DNA of 64,000 nt from Halobacteriales archaeon QS_4_69_225 (GCA_003020965.1 PXRL01000022.1:1-64000); one strand, 5' to 3'; positions 43,193-51,886 are shown, numbered from the stretch's first letter. The notes: a model not told the origin generated them from the sequence alone. Translations and numbers: made by a program.

Positions 43193-43744
43193 GTAGATAG
43201 CGATGCCCATCGAGAGGGAGACGAGCCACGGGCTCGCGGCGACGCGGCCAGCCGTCCGGTGGCGCGTCCCGTACATCTCCGCGACCGGGCGGGTGCCCGC
43301 GATCAGGGACGCGTAGAAGACGAACGGGACGCAGACGACCGCCAGAGCGACGTGGACGAACAGGACGGGCAAGTAGACGTACGTCCGGACGACGGCCGGG
43401 CTGGTGAACTCCGTGGGGCCGAAGACGGCCACGCGGTAGAGGTACAGCGCCAGAAACAGCGCGAACAGCCCGAAGCTGGTCGTCATCGGGGCCTGGTGCC
43501 GCCGGACGTCGCCGCGTCTGATGGCGCGGACGCCGGCGGTGATGGTGCCGATGGCTACGGGACTGACGACGGCGTTGACGTGCGGGATGGCAGCGAGCAA
43601 CCCCTCGGAACTGGGCAGCGCCTCGATGGGCAGCCGCCGGAAGCGGCGCCGAACACCAGGCGCCAGCGACGCGACCGTCAGCAGCGCGGTCAGCGCCGGA
43701 ACGTGCTCCTTCGCCCACGTCCACGTCTCCGTGCCGGCGCCCAC
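43139..43744 (-). CDS. DUF420 membrane protein with altered C-terminus
   Basis: A 201-residue protein with five membrane helices, including LLAAIPHVNAVVSPVAIGTI, LFALFLALYLYRVAVFG and VYLPVLFVHVALAVVCVPFV. HxxNA and later H residues fit the DUF420 family, thought to be linked to cytochrome oxidase assembly or haem proteins. Conserved sequence ends at MGIAIY (codon 43193-43195), followed by an unrelated tail RRSRPSASGSYGNQRFP. The lost natural ending AMLYHLF is still readable at 43067-43090 beyond a 102-bp insertion. The protein may therefore carry a modified tail. Confidence 0.8.
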   Translation of the reverse strand: MGAGTETWTWAKEHVPALTALLTVASLAPGVRRRFRRLPIEALPSSEGLLAAIPHVNAVVSPVAIGTITAGVRAIRRGDVRRHQAPMTTSFGLFALFLALYLYRVAVFGPTEFTSPAVVRTYVYLPVLFVHVALAVVCVPFVFYASLIAGTRPVAEMYGTRHRTAGRVAASPWLVSLSMGIAIYRRSRPSASGSYGNQRFP

Positions 43745-43851
43745 GGCCGACCGATGGATATGTGTCGATGATTCGACGCCGAAACCGCCGGAACGTTCGC
43801 CTTTCAGGCTGCGTGCTAACGTTTAACAGTTTTGCGCTCGAATCGAGTGAT

Positions 43852-43986
43852 ATGCGAGGAACGGAACCCGACGGCGCCACGCTGTACGAGTGCGTCGACT
43901 GCGGCAACCGACGGAAGGACCCCGAGGGCCGGCTCTGCACCTGCGGCGGCTACCTCCAGAACATCGGCATCGAGCGGTCGCTGTAG
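43852..43986 (+). CDS. Rubrerythrin-like zinc/iron knuckle protein
   Basis: A 44-residue protein, MRGTEPDGATLYECVDCGNR then RKDPEGRLCTCGGYLQNIGI, with a pair of cysteine knuckles (CVDC, CTC) as in rubredoxin-like ends of rubrerythrin. It probably binds zinc or iron. A TATA-like GTTTAACAG is about 28 bases before ATG 43852, supporting this start. Haloarchaeal genomes have many such tiny proteins of unknown role. Confidence 0.75.
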   Translation: MRGTEPDGATLYECVDCGNRRKDPEGRLCTCGGYLQNIGIERSL

Positions 43987-44058
43987 GGAGCCGTCGCTGC
44001 CCGGCGACGTCGGAGGGTAATAGGGGTGCCGTCGTCGAGTATCAGTACTGTCGAGCGG

Positions 44059-44430
44059 TGCGTGGGACCGGATTTGAACCGGAGCCAAACGTGCTCGCTC
44101 GGTTCGTTCGCTGCGCGCGACTGGCAGGGCTCAAATCCGGTCGACAGTCCTGCCGCTCGCGAACGTGCTCGCGGCAGGACGTGCGTGGGACCGGATTTGA
44201 ACCACGCCCGAGAACCTGCGCCTGCGGCGCAGAACCTCGGTCTACTTCGAATCCGGTCCGACTCCCTCACTCCGGCCGACTCGCTTCGCTCGTCGGCATT
44301 CGTTCAGTGCGTGGGACCGGATTTGAACCGGGGCCAGACGTGCTCGCTCACTTCGTTCGCTGCGCCCGACTGGCAGGGCTCAAATCCGGCCGGCAGCCCT
44401 GCCGCTCGCGGACATGCTCGCGGCAGGACG
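44059..44430. repeat. Three tandem units derived from the tRNA-Leu 3' end
   Basis: Each unit starts with a copy of the reverse complement of the tRNA-Leu 3' end (first 20 bases TGCGTGGGACCGGATTTGAA, then CC) at 44059, 44182 and 44308. The fourth occurrence is the tRNA itself at 44431. Unit lengths are 123, 126 and 123 bp. Units 1 and 3 are very alike throughout; unit 2 differs inside. Each unit also holds an opposite-facing T-arm-like segment (for example CTCAAATCCGG near 44130 and 44380) and, in units 1 and 3, a GTCCTGCCG … CGGCAGGAC palindrome. The array has no protein-coding look. Confidence 0.85.
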
Positions 44431-44515
44431 TGCGTGGGACCGGATTTGAACCGGCGGACCTCTACAGGACAGCGCCCTCAACGCTGCGCCGTTGGCCTAG
44501 CTTGGCTACCCACGC
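44431..44515 (-). tRNA. tRNA-Leu (anticodon GAG)
   Basis: An 85-nt class II tRNA. Acceptor strands are GCGTGGG and CCCACGC with discriminator A. The anticodon stem CAGCG/CGCTG encloses the loop TTGAGGG, so the anticodon is GAG, reading CUC and CUU. A long variable arm (TCCTGTAGAGGTCC) and a T arm CCGG-TTCAAAT-CCGG follow. No intron. Its 3' end faces a tandem array of partial copies of itself. Confidence 0.95.
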
Positions 44516-44655
44516 GCAGTAACCCGTTCCGCACGAACGCCTCGAAGTCGTTCGGCTTTAACGCTTTCCGTTCGCCGTGACCGTAGGCACCGACTCCCGG
44601 GTTCGGCGCGATCGTTTCGCCGTGATTTTTGTTTCTTGACACCAACACCGTCGTA

Positions 44656-44871
44656 ATGGAGAACCTCGAGGTGACGATGGGAGACTCAATCGAAGACAGA
44701 GACGGAGGCGCCTACCAGCGGTACTGCCCGCAGTGCAACGAGAAGACCGAACCGGCGTTCCGGCGGAGCTCCGCCGACACGTACCACGACGACGACGTGT
44801 CGGCGGTCATCTGCCGGACCTGCGGCCACCAGCTCGGTCACTGCACCTGGTGGCCGGACGAGAAGGGCTGA
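44656..44871 (+). CDS. Small zinc-ribbon protein
   Basis: A 71-residue protein (MENLEVTMGDSIEDRDGGAY) with CPQCNEKTEPAF and VICRTCGHQLGHCTWW, two CxxC pairs forming a zinc ribbon. ATG 44656 lies about 29 bases after a TATA-like GATTTTTG, supporting a leaderless start. Such ribbons often bind nucleic acid or partner proteins. Function unknown. Confidence 0.7.
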   Translation: MENLEVTMGDSIEDRDGGAYQRYCPQCNEKTEPAFRRSSADTYHDDDVSAVICRTCGHQLGHCTWWPDEKG

Positions 44872-44998
44872 CGCGGCAGCCGACGGCCGGCGACCGGCGG
44901 CCGGCGACCGACGGCCGGGGTTCCGCTCCCGCCCCGCTCTCGCGGCCGAACTGCGGCCGAGCGCGGGGTTGAAATACGTACCGGCAGTACCGGGTGGC

Positions 44999-45502
44999 AT
45001 GGCGAAGTACTCGACCGGCGGCGTCGGGGGTGACGCCAGCGACGTCTGCGAGCTCTGCGGCGCCGATGGCCGCAGCCTCGAGACCGCGACGGTCGCCGGC
45101 GCGGAGCTGGAGGTCTGCGGGGAGTGTGCCAGACACGGCGAGAACGACGGCAGTGGCGGTGCCGACGCCGGCGGGGACGACGACCGCGAGCAGGAGCGCC
45201 GGCGGAACGCCGCCCGCAACGCCGCCCGGATGAACGACGCCCGCAGCGTCGGCACCGACTTCGAGGAGGGGACCGACTACGAGGACGACCCGCTACCCTA
45301 CCTCGCGGCCGACTACGGCGAGACGGTGGCGGCCGCCCGACAGGAGGTCGGCCTCCAACTCGACGAACTCGCCGCCGAGTTGGGCGTCGCCGAGGACGAC
45401 CTCGTCGCCGTCGAGCAGGGCCGGGCCGCCCGCGCGAACGTCGGCGGGTCGGTCATCGAGGCGCTGGAAGGACGGCTCGACGTCGACCTCGCCGAGGAGT
45501 AG
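44999..45502 (+). CDS. MBF1-like zinc-ribbon helix-turn-helix protein
   Basis: A 167-residue protein with an N-terminal zinc ribbon (CELCGADG … CGECARHG), an acidic glycine-rich linker and a C-terminal helix-turn-helix (AARQEVGLQLDELAAELGVA, EDDLVAVEQGRAARANVGGS). The layout is that of archaeal multiprotein bridging factor 1, which contacts the ribosome and possibly transcription factors. ATG 44999 follows TTGAAATAC by about 26 bases. The next gene on the same strand starts 37 bases on. Confidence 0.85.
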   Translation: MAKYSTGGVGGDASDVCELCGADGRSLETATVAGAELEVCGECARHGENDGSGGADAGGDDDREQERRRNAARNAARMNDARSVGTDFEEGTDYEDDPLPYLAADYGETVAAARQEVGLQLDELAAELGVAEDDLVAVEQGRAARANVGGSVIEALEGRLDVDLAEE

Positions 45503-45539
45503 CGCCGGCCTTTTCTCGTCGTCGTCCGTCGGGCCGAAC

Positions 45540-46775
45540 ATGGCAGGTTCTCTGGCACCCGACGACCCCGAGACGCTGGCCTTCGAGGCGACCGTCGAGC
45601 GCGGCGGCAGCGAGGTCGTCCTCTCGGAGACGTACTTCTACCCGGAAGGCGGCGGCCAGCCACCCGACCGCGGCACCGTCGGCGGCCGCCCCGTCCGCGA
45701 CGTGCAGACGCGGGACGGCGCGGTCGTCCACGCCCTCGACGACGAGCTCGAAGCCGGCCGGACCGTCGAGGCGGCCGTCGACCCGGCATTCCGGCGCTAC
45801 TGCCGGCGGGCCCACACCGCCAGCCACGCGCTGTACGGCGCCGGCCGTCGGCTCTTCGACGACATCGGCTACGGCGGCTTCGGAATCGCCGCCGCGCGGC
45901 CGGAGCGGCGGGCGGACGGCACGCCCACGGCCGACGAGGAGAAGGTCCGCGTCGACTTCACCACCTCGACGACCATCGACGACGCGACGCTGGTCGACCT
46001 CGAGCGACAGGTCAACCGCTGCGTCTGGGAGGGTCGCGAGGTCTCCTGGGAGCGGCTCCCCCGCGAGGAGGCCCTCGGCCGCGACGACGTCGCGTTCAAC
46101 GCCAAAACGGAGGAAGGCGTCGGCGGCGACACGGTCCGTGTCGTCGAGATCGAGGGCTGGGACGCGGCGGCCTGCGGCGGCACCCACGTCCGCAGCACCC
46201 GAGAGATCGGCCCGGTGACGGTGCTGGGCCGGTCGAACCCCGGCGAGGGGCTGACGCGCGTGGAGTTCGCGGTCGGACCGGCCGGCGTCGACCGCCGGAG
46301 CGACGAGAAGGCCGCCGCCCTCGAGGCCGCGGCGGCGCTGGGGACGAACGTTGACTCGCTGCCCGAAGAGGTCGAGCGGCTCCGGACGGAGCAAGCCGAG
46401 CTAGAGGCCGACCGCGACGAGCTGCGGGAGCGGCTGCTCGCGGCCGAGGTCGCCGAGATCGCGGCCGATGCCTTCGAGCGAGACGGTGCCCGGTGGGCGG
46501 CCGGCGTCGTCGACGCCGACGCCCTCGCCGAGGCGGTCCGCGAGCGGCCGGACGGCGTCGACGTGCTCGTGCTGGCATCGCCGGGCGGGCGGCTGGCGGT
46601 CGGCACCGACGGCGACCCCGGGGCCGGCGCCGTGGTCGAGGAGCTCACCGACGCCTTCGGCGGGGGCGGCGGCGGGTCGCCGACGGTCGCCCAGGCCGGC
46701 GGGCTCGACGCCGACGGCGAGACCGTCGTCGCCTTTCTCCGGGACGGAAGCGGCGACGGCGACGGCGGCGCCTGA
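45540..46775 (+). CDS. alaX: Alanyl-tRNA editing protein AlaX with C-terminal DHHA1-like domain
   Basis: AlaX removes serine or glycine wrongly attached to tRNA-Ala. The 411-residue protein has an N-terminal beta-barrel (ETYFYPEGGGQPPDRGTVGG), the zinc site in HTASHALY and CGGTHV, and an SxAD-like region. A coiled-coil stretch (EEVERLRTEQAELEADRDEL) leads to a C-terminal domain (VDVLVLASPGGRLAVGTDG, GGGGGGSPTVAQAGG) like the DHHA1 RNA-binding domain. The first HxxxH is HTASH, as usual. The length suits the long AlaX form. Confidence 0.9.
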   Translation: MAGSLAPDDPETLAFEATVERGGSEVVLSETYFYPEGGGQPPDRGTVGGRPVRDVQTRDGAVVHALDDELEAGRTVEAAVDPAFRRYCRRAHTASHALYGAGRRLFDDIGYGGFGIAAARPERRADGTPTADEEKVRVDFTTSTTIDDATLVDLERQVNRCVWEGREVSWERLPREEALGRDDVAFNAKTEEGVGGDTVRVVEIEGWDAAACGGTHVRSTREIGPVTVLGRSNPGEGLTRVEFAVGPAGVDRRSDEKAAALEAAAALGTNVDSLPEEVERLRTEQAELEADRDELRERLLAAEVAEIAADAFERDGARWAAGVVDADALAEAVRERPDGVDVLVLASPGGRLAVGTDGDPGAGAVVEELTDAFGGGGGGSPTVAQAGGLDADGETVVAFLRDGSGDGDGGA

Positions 46776-46815
46776 CGAGCGGACGGTTTTTGTCGCTCGC
46801 GGTCGACGCCCACGC

Positions 46816-47943
46816 ATGGACCTGACGCCGGAGCAGGAGGCCATCCGCGAGACAGTCCGGGAGTTCGCCGTCGAGGAGGTCCGTCCGACGGCCCGCGAGG
46901 CCGACGAGACGGAGTCGTTCCCCGAGGACGTCTGGGACGGGCTGGCCGACATCGGTCTGACCGCGATGACCGTCCCCGAGGAGTACGGCGGCCTCGACGT
47001 CGACGGGACGACCTACGCCGTCTGCAACGAGGAACTCGCCTACGGCCAGCTGTCGGTGGCGACGGCGCTGTCGGTGCACTGTCTGGCGACCTCCTGTATC
47101 GCGGAGTTCGGCGACGACGACCAGAAGGAGCGGTGGCTGCCGGAGATGGCCGACGGCCGACCCGTCGGCGCGTTCGCGCTGTCGGAGCCCGACGCCGGCT
47201 CCAACCCCGCCGAGATGTCGGCCGAGGCCCGCCGCGAGGGCGACGAGTACGTCATCGACGGGACGAAACAGTGGATCACGAACGGGGTCCGCAGCGGCGT
47301 CGTCGTCCTCTTCGCCAAGACCCAATCCGACGACCCCGGGACGGTGACGCAGTTCGTCGTCCCGAAGGACGCCGACGGCCTCGAGATCGGCAAGAAGGAG
47401 GAGAAGCTCGGGCTCCGGGCCAGCGACACCACCTCGCTGATCTTCGACGACGTCCGGATTCCGGCGGCCAACCGGCTGACGCCGGAGGGCCGGGGGCTGT
47501 CGGCGGCGCTGTCGATCCTCACCGGCGGCCGGGTCGGCATCGCGGCCCAGGCGGTCGGGCTGGCGCAGTCGGCGCTCGACGCGGCGGTCGACTACGCCGA
47601 CGACCGCGAGCAGTTCGGCGGCGCCATCTCCGACATCCAGGCGATCAGACAGAAGCTCGCGGAGATGTACACGAAGACCCAGGCGGGCCGGACGCTCACC
47701 TACGACGCCGCCGGTCGGCTCGACGAGGGACGGCCGCCGTCGATGGCCGCCAGCACCGCGAAGTACTTCGCCAGCGAGGCCGCCATGGACGTGACCAACG
47801 AGGCCGTCCAGATACACGGCGGCTACGGCTACACGACGGACTTCCCCGTCGAGCGGCTCTACCGGGACGCCAAGATCACGACCATCTACGAGGGGACGAG
47901 CCAGATCCAGAAGAAGGTCATCGCCCGTGAACTGCTGGACTGA
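46816..47943 (+). CDS. Acyl-CoA dehydrogenase
   Basis: An FAD enzyme of beta-oxidation or branched-chain amino acid breakdown. The 375 residues follow the family closely: helical N-terminal domain (LTPEQEAIRETVREFAVEEV), FALSEPDAGSNPAEM in the beta domain, and the C-terminal helical domain with the catalytic glutamate in ITTIYEGTSQIQKKVIAREL. QIHGGYGYTTDFPVERLYRD is the FAD-binding signature. A TATA-like GGTTTTTGT precedes ATG 46816 by about 28 bases. Chain-length specificity cannot be assigned. Confidence 0.93.
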   Translation: MDLTPEQEAIRETVREFAVEEVRPTAREADETESFPEDVWDGLADIGLTAMTVPEEYGGLDVDGTTYAVCNEELAYGQLSVATALSVHCLATSCIAEFGDDDQKERWLPEMADGRPVGAFALSEPDAGSNPAEMSAEARREGDEYVIDGTKQWITNGVRSGVVVLFAKTQSDDPGTVTQFVVPKDADGLEIGKKEEKLGLRASDTTSLIFDDVRIPAANRLTPEGRGLSAALSILTGGRVGIAAQAVGLAQSALDAAVDYADDREQFGGAISDIQAIRQKLAEMYTKTQAGRTLTYDAAGRLDEGRPPSMAASTAKYFASEAAMDVTNEAVQIHGGYGYTTDFPVERLYRDAKITTIYEGTSQIQKKVIARELLD

Positions 47944-47955
47944 CCGCGTGCACCG

Positions 47956-48531
47956 ATGATAGACGGCGACCACGGGACGCTCGTCTTCGACCTCGACGGG
48001 ACGCTCGTCCGGCTGGCGGTCGACTGGGACGAGGCCGCAGAGGCCGTCGCCGCGGCGCTGGAGAGCCGCGGCGTGTCGCCGTCGGGCGACCTGTGGACGA
48101 TGCTGGAGACGGCCGACCGGACGGGCCACCGCGAGGCCGTCGAGGCCGTCCTCGCCGACCGCGAGCGCGACGGCGCCCGCGACTCCGAGTGGCTGCCGGC
48201 CGCCGACACGGTTCCCGGAGGCGCGGACGCGGACACGAACACGGGCATCGAGGTGGACGCGAACGTGGACGTCGGGGTCTGCTCGCTGAACTGCGAGGCC
48301 GCCTGTCGGGTCGCCCTCGAAGTCCACGACATCGGCGGCGTCGACGCGGTGGTCGGCCGCGACACCGTCGAGACGGAAAAACCGGACCCCGAGCCGCTGT
48401 TGGAGACGGTCCGGCGGCTCGACGGCGACCCCGCGGAGACGCTGTTCGTCGGCGACAGCGAGCGCGACGAGGTGACCGCCGAGCGGGCCGGGACCGACTA
48501 CGTCTACGTCTCCGAGTGGCTGCGGGCGTAG
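47956..48531 (+). CDS. HAD family hydrolase
   Basis: A 191-residue phosphatase-like protein. Motif I is LVFDLDGTLVRL (nucleophile and acid/base aspartates), motif II is VGVCSLNCEA with a serine in place, and motifs III and IV are TEKPDPEPL and FVGDSERDEVTAERAG. The segment GADADTNTGIEVDANVDVG before motif II is an Asp/Asn-rich low-complexity run. It follows the acyl-CoA dehydrogenase by 12 bases and may be co-transcribed. Its 3' end overlaps the convergent DUF5822-like gene by 28 bases. Confidence 0.85.
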   Translation: MIDGDHGTLVFDLDGTLVRLAVDWDEAAEAVAAALESRGVSPSGDLWTMLETADRTGHREAVEAVLADRERDGARDSEWLPAADTVPGGADADTNTGIEVDANVDVGVCSLNCEAACRVALEVHDIGGVDAVVGRDTVETEKPDPEPLLETVRRLDGDPAETLFVGDSERDEVTAERAGTDYVYVSEWLRA

Positions 48532-48740
48532 GCGTAGACGCCGACGCCGAGACAGAACCACACCGGCGCGCCGACCCGGACGGCGAACTCCGCCCGCCCG
48601 GTCCAGGTCGGCAGCGGTACCAGCATCGACAGGACTGCGACGACCGGCGCGCCGACGACGATGGTGAGGACGAACGTCGTCTGTAGCACCCACCCGTAGT
48701 CGACGCCCTCGGAGTCGGTGGACTCGACGCGCTCCGGCAT
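48504..48740 (-). CDS. Small membrane protein (DUF5822-like)
   Basis: A 78-residue protein starting at ATG 48740 (MPERVESTDSEGVDYGWVLQ). Two membrane helices are clear: TTFVLTIVVGAPVVAVLSML and VRVGAPVWFCLGVGVYAYA. It fits a conserved haloarchaeal family that I believe is DUF5822. It overlaps the end of the HAD gene. Function unknown. Confidence 0.7.
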   Translation of the reverse strand: MPERVESTDSEGVDYGWVLQTTFVLTIVVGAPVVAVLSMLVPLPTWTGRAEFAVRVGAPVWFCLGVGVYAYARSHSET

Positions 48741-48900
48741 ACCGTCGCGTCGGGCGCTCGCCGGGTAAGCGGTTACGGTTCGGCGCACGCTCCGCTGGGG
48801 TCGGCGCCTGGCGGTCCGTCGCGTCGACCCCGGGCCGCCCCGACCGGCTCGCCCTCGCGGAGTGACAGCGTTTAACCCGCGGCGTCACCGACGCCGGAGC

Positions 48901-49707
48901 ATGCGCGCAAGGGACATCCGCGCGAGGGCCGGCGAGGAGACGCTCACGATGCTGACGGCCTACGACGCGCCGACGGCGCGGCTGGTCGACGCGGCCGGCG
49001 TCGACATGACGCTCGTCGGCGACTCCGTCGGCAACACCCGGCTCGGCTACGAGTCGACGCTGCCGGTCACCGTCGACGAGATGGCCAGCCACACGGCCGC
49101 CGTCGCGCGGGCGACCGACGACGCCTTCGTCATCGCGGACATGCCCTTTCTCTCCTGCGGCGCCGACGAGGGCGACGCCGTCGAGAACTGCGGCCGGATG
49201 CTGAAGGACGCCGACGCCGACGCCGTCAAGCTGGAGTCCGGCCCTCACACCGTCGACCTCACCGACCGGCTGACCGACCTCGGGATTCCGGTCCAGGCCC
49301 ACCTCGGGCTGACCCCCCAACGGGAGAACGAAACCGGACTGTTCCGGCAGGGCACCGACGCCGAGTCGGCCCGCGAAATCGTCGACCTCGCCGAGCGGCA
49401 CGAGGCCGCCGGCGCCTTCTCGCTCGTTCTCGAACACGTCCCCGCCAACCTCGCGGCGACGGTCACCGAGGCCATCGACATCCCGACGATCGGTATCGGC
49501 GCCGGCCCCGACTGCGACGGCCAGGTGCTCGTCGTCGACGAAGTCATCGGCCTCGCGGAGGGCACCGCGCCGTTCTCGAAGGCTTTCGGCGACGTTCGCG
49601 GGGAGATGGCCCGTGCCATCGAAGGCTACGTCGACGCCGTCGAAGGCGGCGAGTTCCCCGCCGAGGAACACAGCCACTACGAGAACGACGTCGACGACGT
49701 GTACTGA
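48901..49707 (+). CDS. panB: 3-methyl-2-oxobutanoate hydroxymethyltransferase PanB
   Basis: PanB makes ketopantoate from 2-oxoisovalerate and methylene-tetrahydro(methano)pterin in CoA synthesis. The 268 residues contain LTMLTAYDAPTARLVDAAGV, VGDSVGNTRLGYESTLPVTV (metal-binding DS), VKLESGP, IPVQAHLGLTPQ and [20 protein letters not shown], all typical. ATG 48901 is about 28 bases after a TATA-like CGTTTAACCC. The last ~120 codons have a second, damaged copy at 50543-50910. Confidence 0.95.
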   Translation: MRARDIRARAGEETLTMLTAYDAPTARLVDAAGVDMTLVGDSVGNTRLGYESTLPVTVDEMASHTAAVARATDDAFVIADMPFLSCGADEGDAVENCGRMLKDADADAVKLESGPHTVDLTDRLTDLGIPVQAHLGLTPQRENETGLFRQGTDAESAREIVDLAERHEAAGAFSLVLEHVPANLAATVTEAIDIPTIGIGAGPDCDGQVLVVDEVIGLAEGTAPFSKAFGDVRGEMARAIEGYVDAVEGGEFPAEEHSHYENDVDDVY

Positions 49708-49767
49708 GTTGCAATGAGGTAGCGTCCGACGTGTGCGCTGTCGGGGTCACCGGCGGCCCCGGGTGGT

Positions 49768-50172
49768 TCACGCAGGGGCCACGTCGGTGTCGTCCGCACC
49801 GTCGGGCGTCAGCCGGATGTCAATTTCGACGTGATCGTACCAGACCGTCGGCCTCTTCGCCCGTCCGCCGTCTTCGAGTTCGACGAGGCCGATCTCCTCG
49901 AGCCGGTTCAACGCCGTCGAGACGTTCTTGATGTCGCGGTCGACGAGCCGGGCGAGTTCCCGAACGCTTTCGGGCTCCTCGGTGGCGGTCATCCGGATGA
50001 GCTCGATGTTCTTCGCACGCAGCACTCGTTCGAGGGTCTCCTCATCGGGGAGGCTGAGGACGTACTCGCTTCCATCGGCCTCGTCAGCTTCGAGTTGCCG
50101 GACGTCCTCAAGGGCCGACTCGAAGAACTCCGTGGTCGGTTCGACCGTGATATGCAGCGTGTCCGTGGTCAT
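49768..50172 (-). CDS. HTH protein, likely antitoxin of TumE pair (HVO_A0114-like)
   Basis: A 134-residue protein with a winged helix region ESVRELARLVDRDIKNVSTA then LNRLEEIGLVELEDGG, similar to MarR-like antitoxins of the HVO_A0114 family. The first part (LHITVEPTTEFFESALEDVR) probably mediates pairing. It follows the toxin-like gene by 3 bases, so the two form one unit. Such antitoxins repress their own promoter. It lies between panB and its broken copy. Confidence 0.8.
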   Translation of the reverse strand: MTTDTLHITVEPTTEFFESALEDVRQLEADEADGSEYVLSLPDEETLERVLRAKNIELIRMTATEEPESVRELARLVDRDIKNVSTALNRLEEIGLVELEDGGRAKRPTVWYDHVEIDIRLTPDGADDTDVAPA

Positions 50173-50175
50173 GGG

Positions 50176-50466
50176 TCAGGGTGAAACGTGGTCGGGGAGT
50201 TCGCGAACGAACTGTCGGAGCAGGGCCTCGGTTCCTGGAAAGTCGATCTTCTCCAGTTCCGAGCCGCTATGTCGTTCGTGGACGCCGTGATGGTTGTCGT
50301 ACCTGATAATCGGAACGTCGCTGTCTTTCCGACCGTAGTGGAACGCATATTTGATTCCCTCGGGGAAGGTCTCGGACTCCGGGACTCGGAGCACGCGAAT
50401 TCGGACGACCTCGTCGCCGAAATCACGGCGCCGATCGCGAACGATCTCGGCGTCGCCGTCTGCCAT
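50176..50466 (-). CDS. TumE-family toxin-like protein
   Basis: A 96-residue protein (MADGDAEIVRDRRRDFGDEV) with RIRVLRVPESETFPEGIKYA, FHYGRKDSDVPIIRYDNHHG and HERHSGSELEKIDFPGTEAL. This YDN(A/H)H then H pattern is typical of TumE-like (DUF6516) toxins encoded beside HVO_A0114-type antitoxins. It is the first gene of the pair. Toxic activity is inferred from family and gene order. The DNA from 50170 to 50520 is less GC-rich than neighbours, suggesting transfer. Confidence 0.8.
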   Translation of the reverse strand: MADGDAEIVRDRRRDFGDEVVRIRVLRVPESETFPEGIKYAFHYGRKDSDVPIIRYDNHHGVHERHSGSELEKIDFPGTEALLRQFVRELPDHVSP

Positions 50467-50542
50467 CCCTAACTGATGGTAGTTGCGCCATCAAAATAAG
50501 TCTGCTGGTCGATACACCATCGATATCTATCGGCTAGGATAC

Positions 50543-50910
50543 CTGTTCTGGCAGGGCACGACGCCGAATCCGCCCGCCGAATCGTCAAGCGCTTTGAACA
50601 GCATGAGGACGCCGTTGCCTTCTTGCTCGTCCTCAAACACGTCCCTGCCAACCTCGCGGCGACGGTCACCGAGGCCATCGACATCCCGACGATCGGTATC
50701 GGCGTCGGCCCCGACTGCGACGGCCAGGTGCTCGTCGTCGACGAGGTGATCGGCCTCGCGGAGGGCACCGCGCCGTTCTCGAAAGCCTTCGGCGACGTCC
50801 GCGGGGAGATGGCCCGCGCTATCGAGGGCTACGTCGACGCCGTCGAAGGCGACGAGTCCCCCGCCGAGGAACACAGTCACTACGAGAACGATGTCGAGGA
50901 CGTGTACTAG
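50543..50910 (+). pseudogene. Damaged duplicate of the panB 3' half
   Basis: From CTGTTCTGGCAGGGCAC (50543) the DNA follows panB 49339-49707 to the stop codon. Just after the start of similarity one base is missing (GGCACGACG against GGCACCGACG), shifting the frame, and no 5' half exists. The rest is close ([40 protein letters not shown]) with changes concentrated in the first 80 bases. It cannot encode an active enzyme. Confidence 0.88.
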
Positions 50911-50995
50911 CGCGGAGGAACGAATCGGTCTGACGGACCACCCGACCCTGGGAAGTCGACTGACGAGGACCGCGACCCGGCTTCGAGCGGGTCGG

Positions 50996-51886
50996 CTACA
51001 GATGGTCGGCGTCGATCTCCATGATCTCCGCCGCCTCCGCGGGCGTCGCGGGCTCGCGACCGACGTTGCGGGTGAGTTCGGCGGCCTTGGCGACCAGTTC
51101 GCCGTTCGTCGCCATCTCGCCGTTCGGCAGGTAGAAGTTGTCCTCGAGGCCGACCCGGACGTTGCCGCCCATCGACAGCGCGCCGGCCGCCAGTTGCCAC
51201 TGGTCCTCGGAGATGCCGATGACCTGCCAGTTGGCGTCGTCGGGCAGCTGGCGGACCTGGTGGGCGAGGTTCTCGATGGTCGGCGGGATGCCGCCGAGCA
51301 CGCCCATGATGAGCGAGAAGTGGATGGGGTGTTCGAGGGTGCCCGACTTCAGGAACGGCCGGATGTTGCCGACGTGGCCGGTGTCGAAACACTCCAGTTC
51401 GGGCTTGACGCCCGCGTCGTTCATCGCCTCGAGGAACGACTCGATCTCGTTGAACGGGTTGTCGAACACCATGTCGAAGACGAAGCCGTCCCGGGAGTCG
51501 CTGTACTTCGCGTAGTTCATCGACCCCATGTTGAGCGCCGCGACGTCCGGCCGGACGCCCTCGACGTACTCGACGCGGGAGTCGACGGGTTCGTGCAGCG
51601 CGCCCGTCGAGAAGTTGATCAGGATGTCCGTCCGGGCGCGCACCTCGTCGTAGATCTCCTGGTAGATCTCCTCGTCGAACGTCGGCGAGCCGTTCTCGGT
51701 GCGGGCGTGGATGTGCGCCACCGCGGCGCCGTTCTCGCGGGCCGCGGCGGCGTCCTCGGCTATCTCCTCCGGCGTGTAGGGGATGTGCTCACACTGGTCG
51801 CGGGTCGTGAGCGCGCCGGTCAGCGCCGCGCTGATGATCGCCCTGTCGGGGTCGTTGCCCTTGACTGAATCTTGCTCGATGGTCAT
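50996..51886 (-). CDS. BKACE family beta-keto acid cleavage enzyme (DUF849)
   Basis: These zinc enzymes exchange a beta-keto acid with acetyl-CoA, as in lysine fermentation by 3-keto-5-aminohexanoate cleavage enzyme. The 296 residues include [40 protein letters not shown] (zinc histidines), INFSTGAL, and the later [18 protein letters not shown]. Start ATG 51886 is 31 bases after the enoyl-CoA hydratase stop, so the pair is an operon. The substrate could be a carnitine or lysine derived keto acid, but this is not decided by sequence. Confidence 0.88.
   Translation of the reverse strand: MTIEQDSVKGNDPDRAIISAALTGALTTRDQCEHIPYTPEEIAEDAAAARENGAAVAHIHARTENGSPTFDEEIYQEIYDEVRARTDILINFSTGALHEPVDSRVEYVEGVRPDVAALNMGSMNYAKYSDSRDGFVFDMVFDNPFNEIESFLEAMNDAGVKPELECFDTGHVGNIRPFLKSGTLEHPIHFSLIMGVLGGIPPTIENLAHQVRQLPDDANWQVIGISEDQWQLAAGALSMGGNVRVGLEDNFYLPNGEMATNGELVAKAAELTRNVGREPATPAEAAEIMEIDADHL

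Noticed and set aside
44059..44430. Possible CRISPR array because of regularly spaced 22-base repeats
   Set aside because: Spacing is 123-126 bp, the intervening sequences are themselves similar, the repeat is a tRNA end, and there are no cas genes.
43890..44522. Long plus-strand reading frame with repeated GTGFEP peptides
   Set aside because: It is the translation of the tRNA-derived array and the tRNA antisense strand, not a protein gene.
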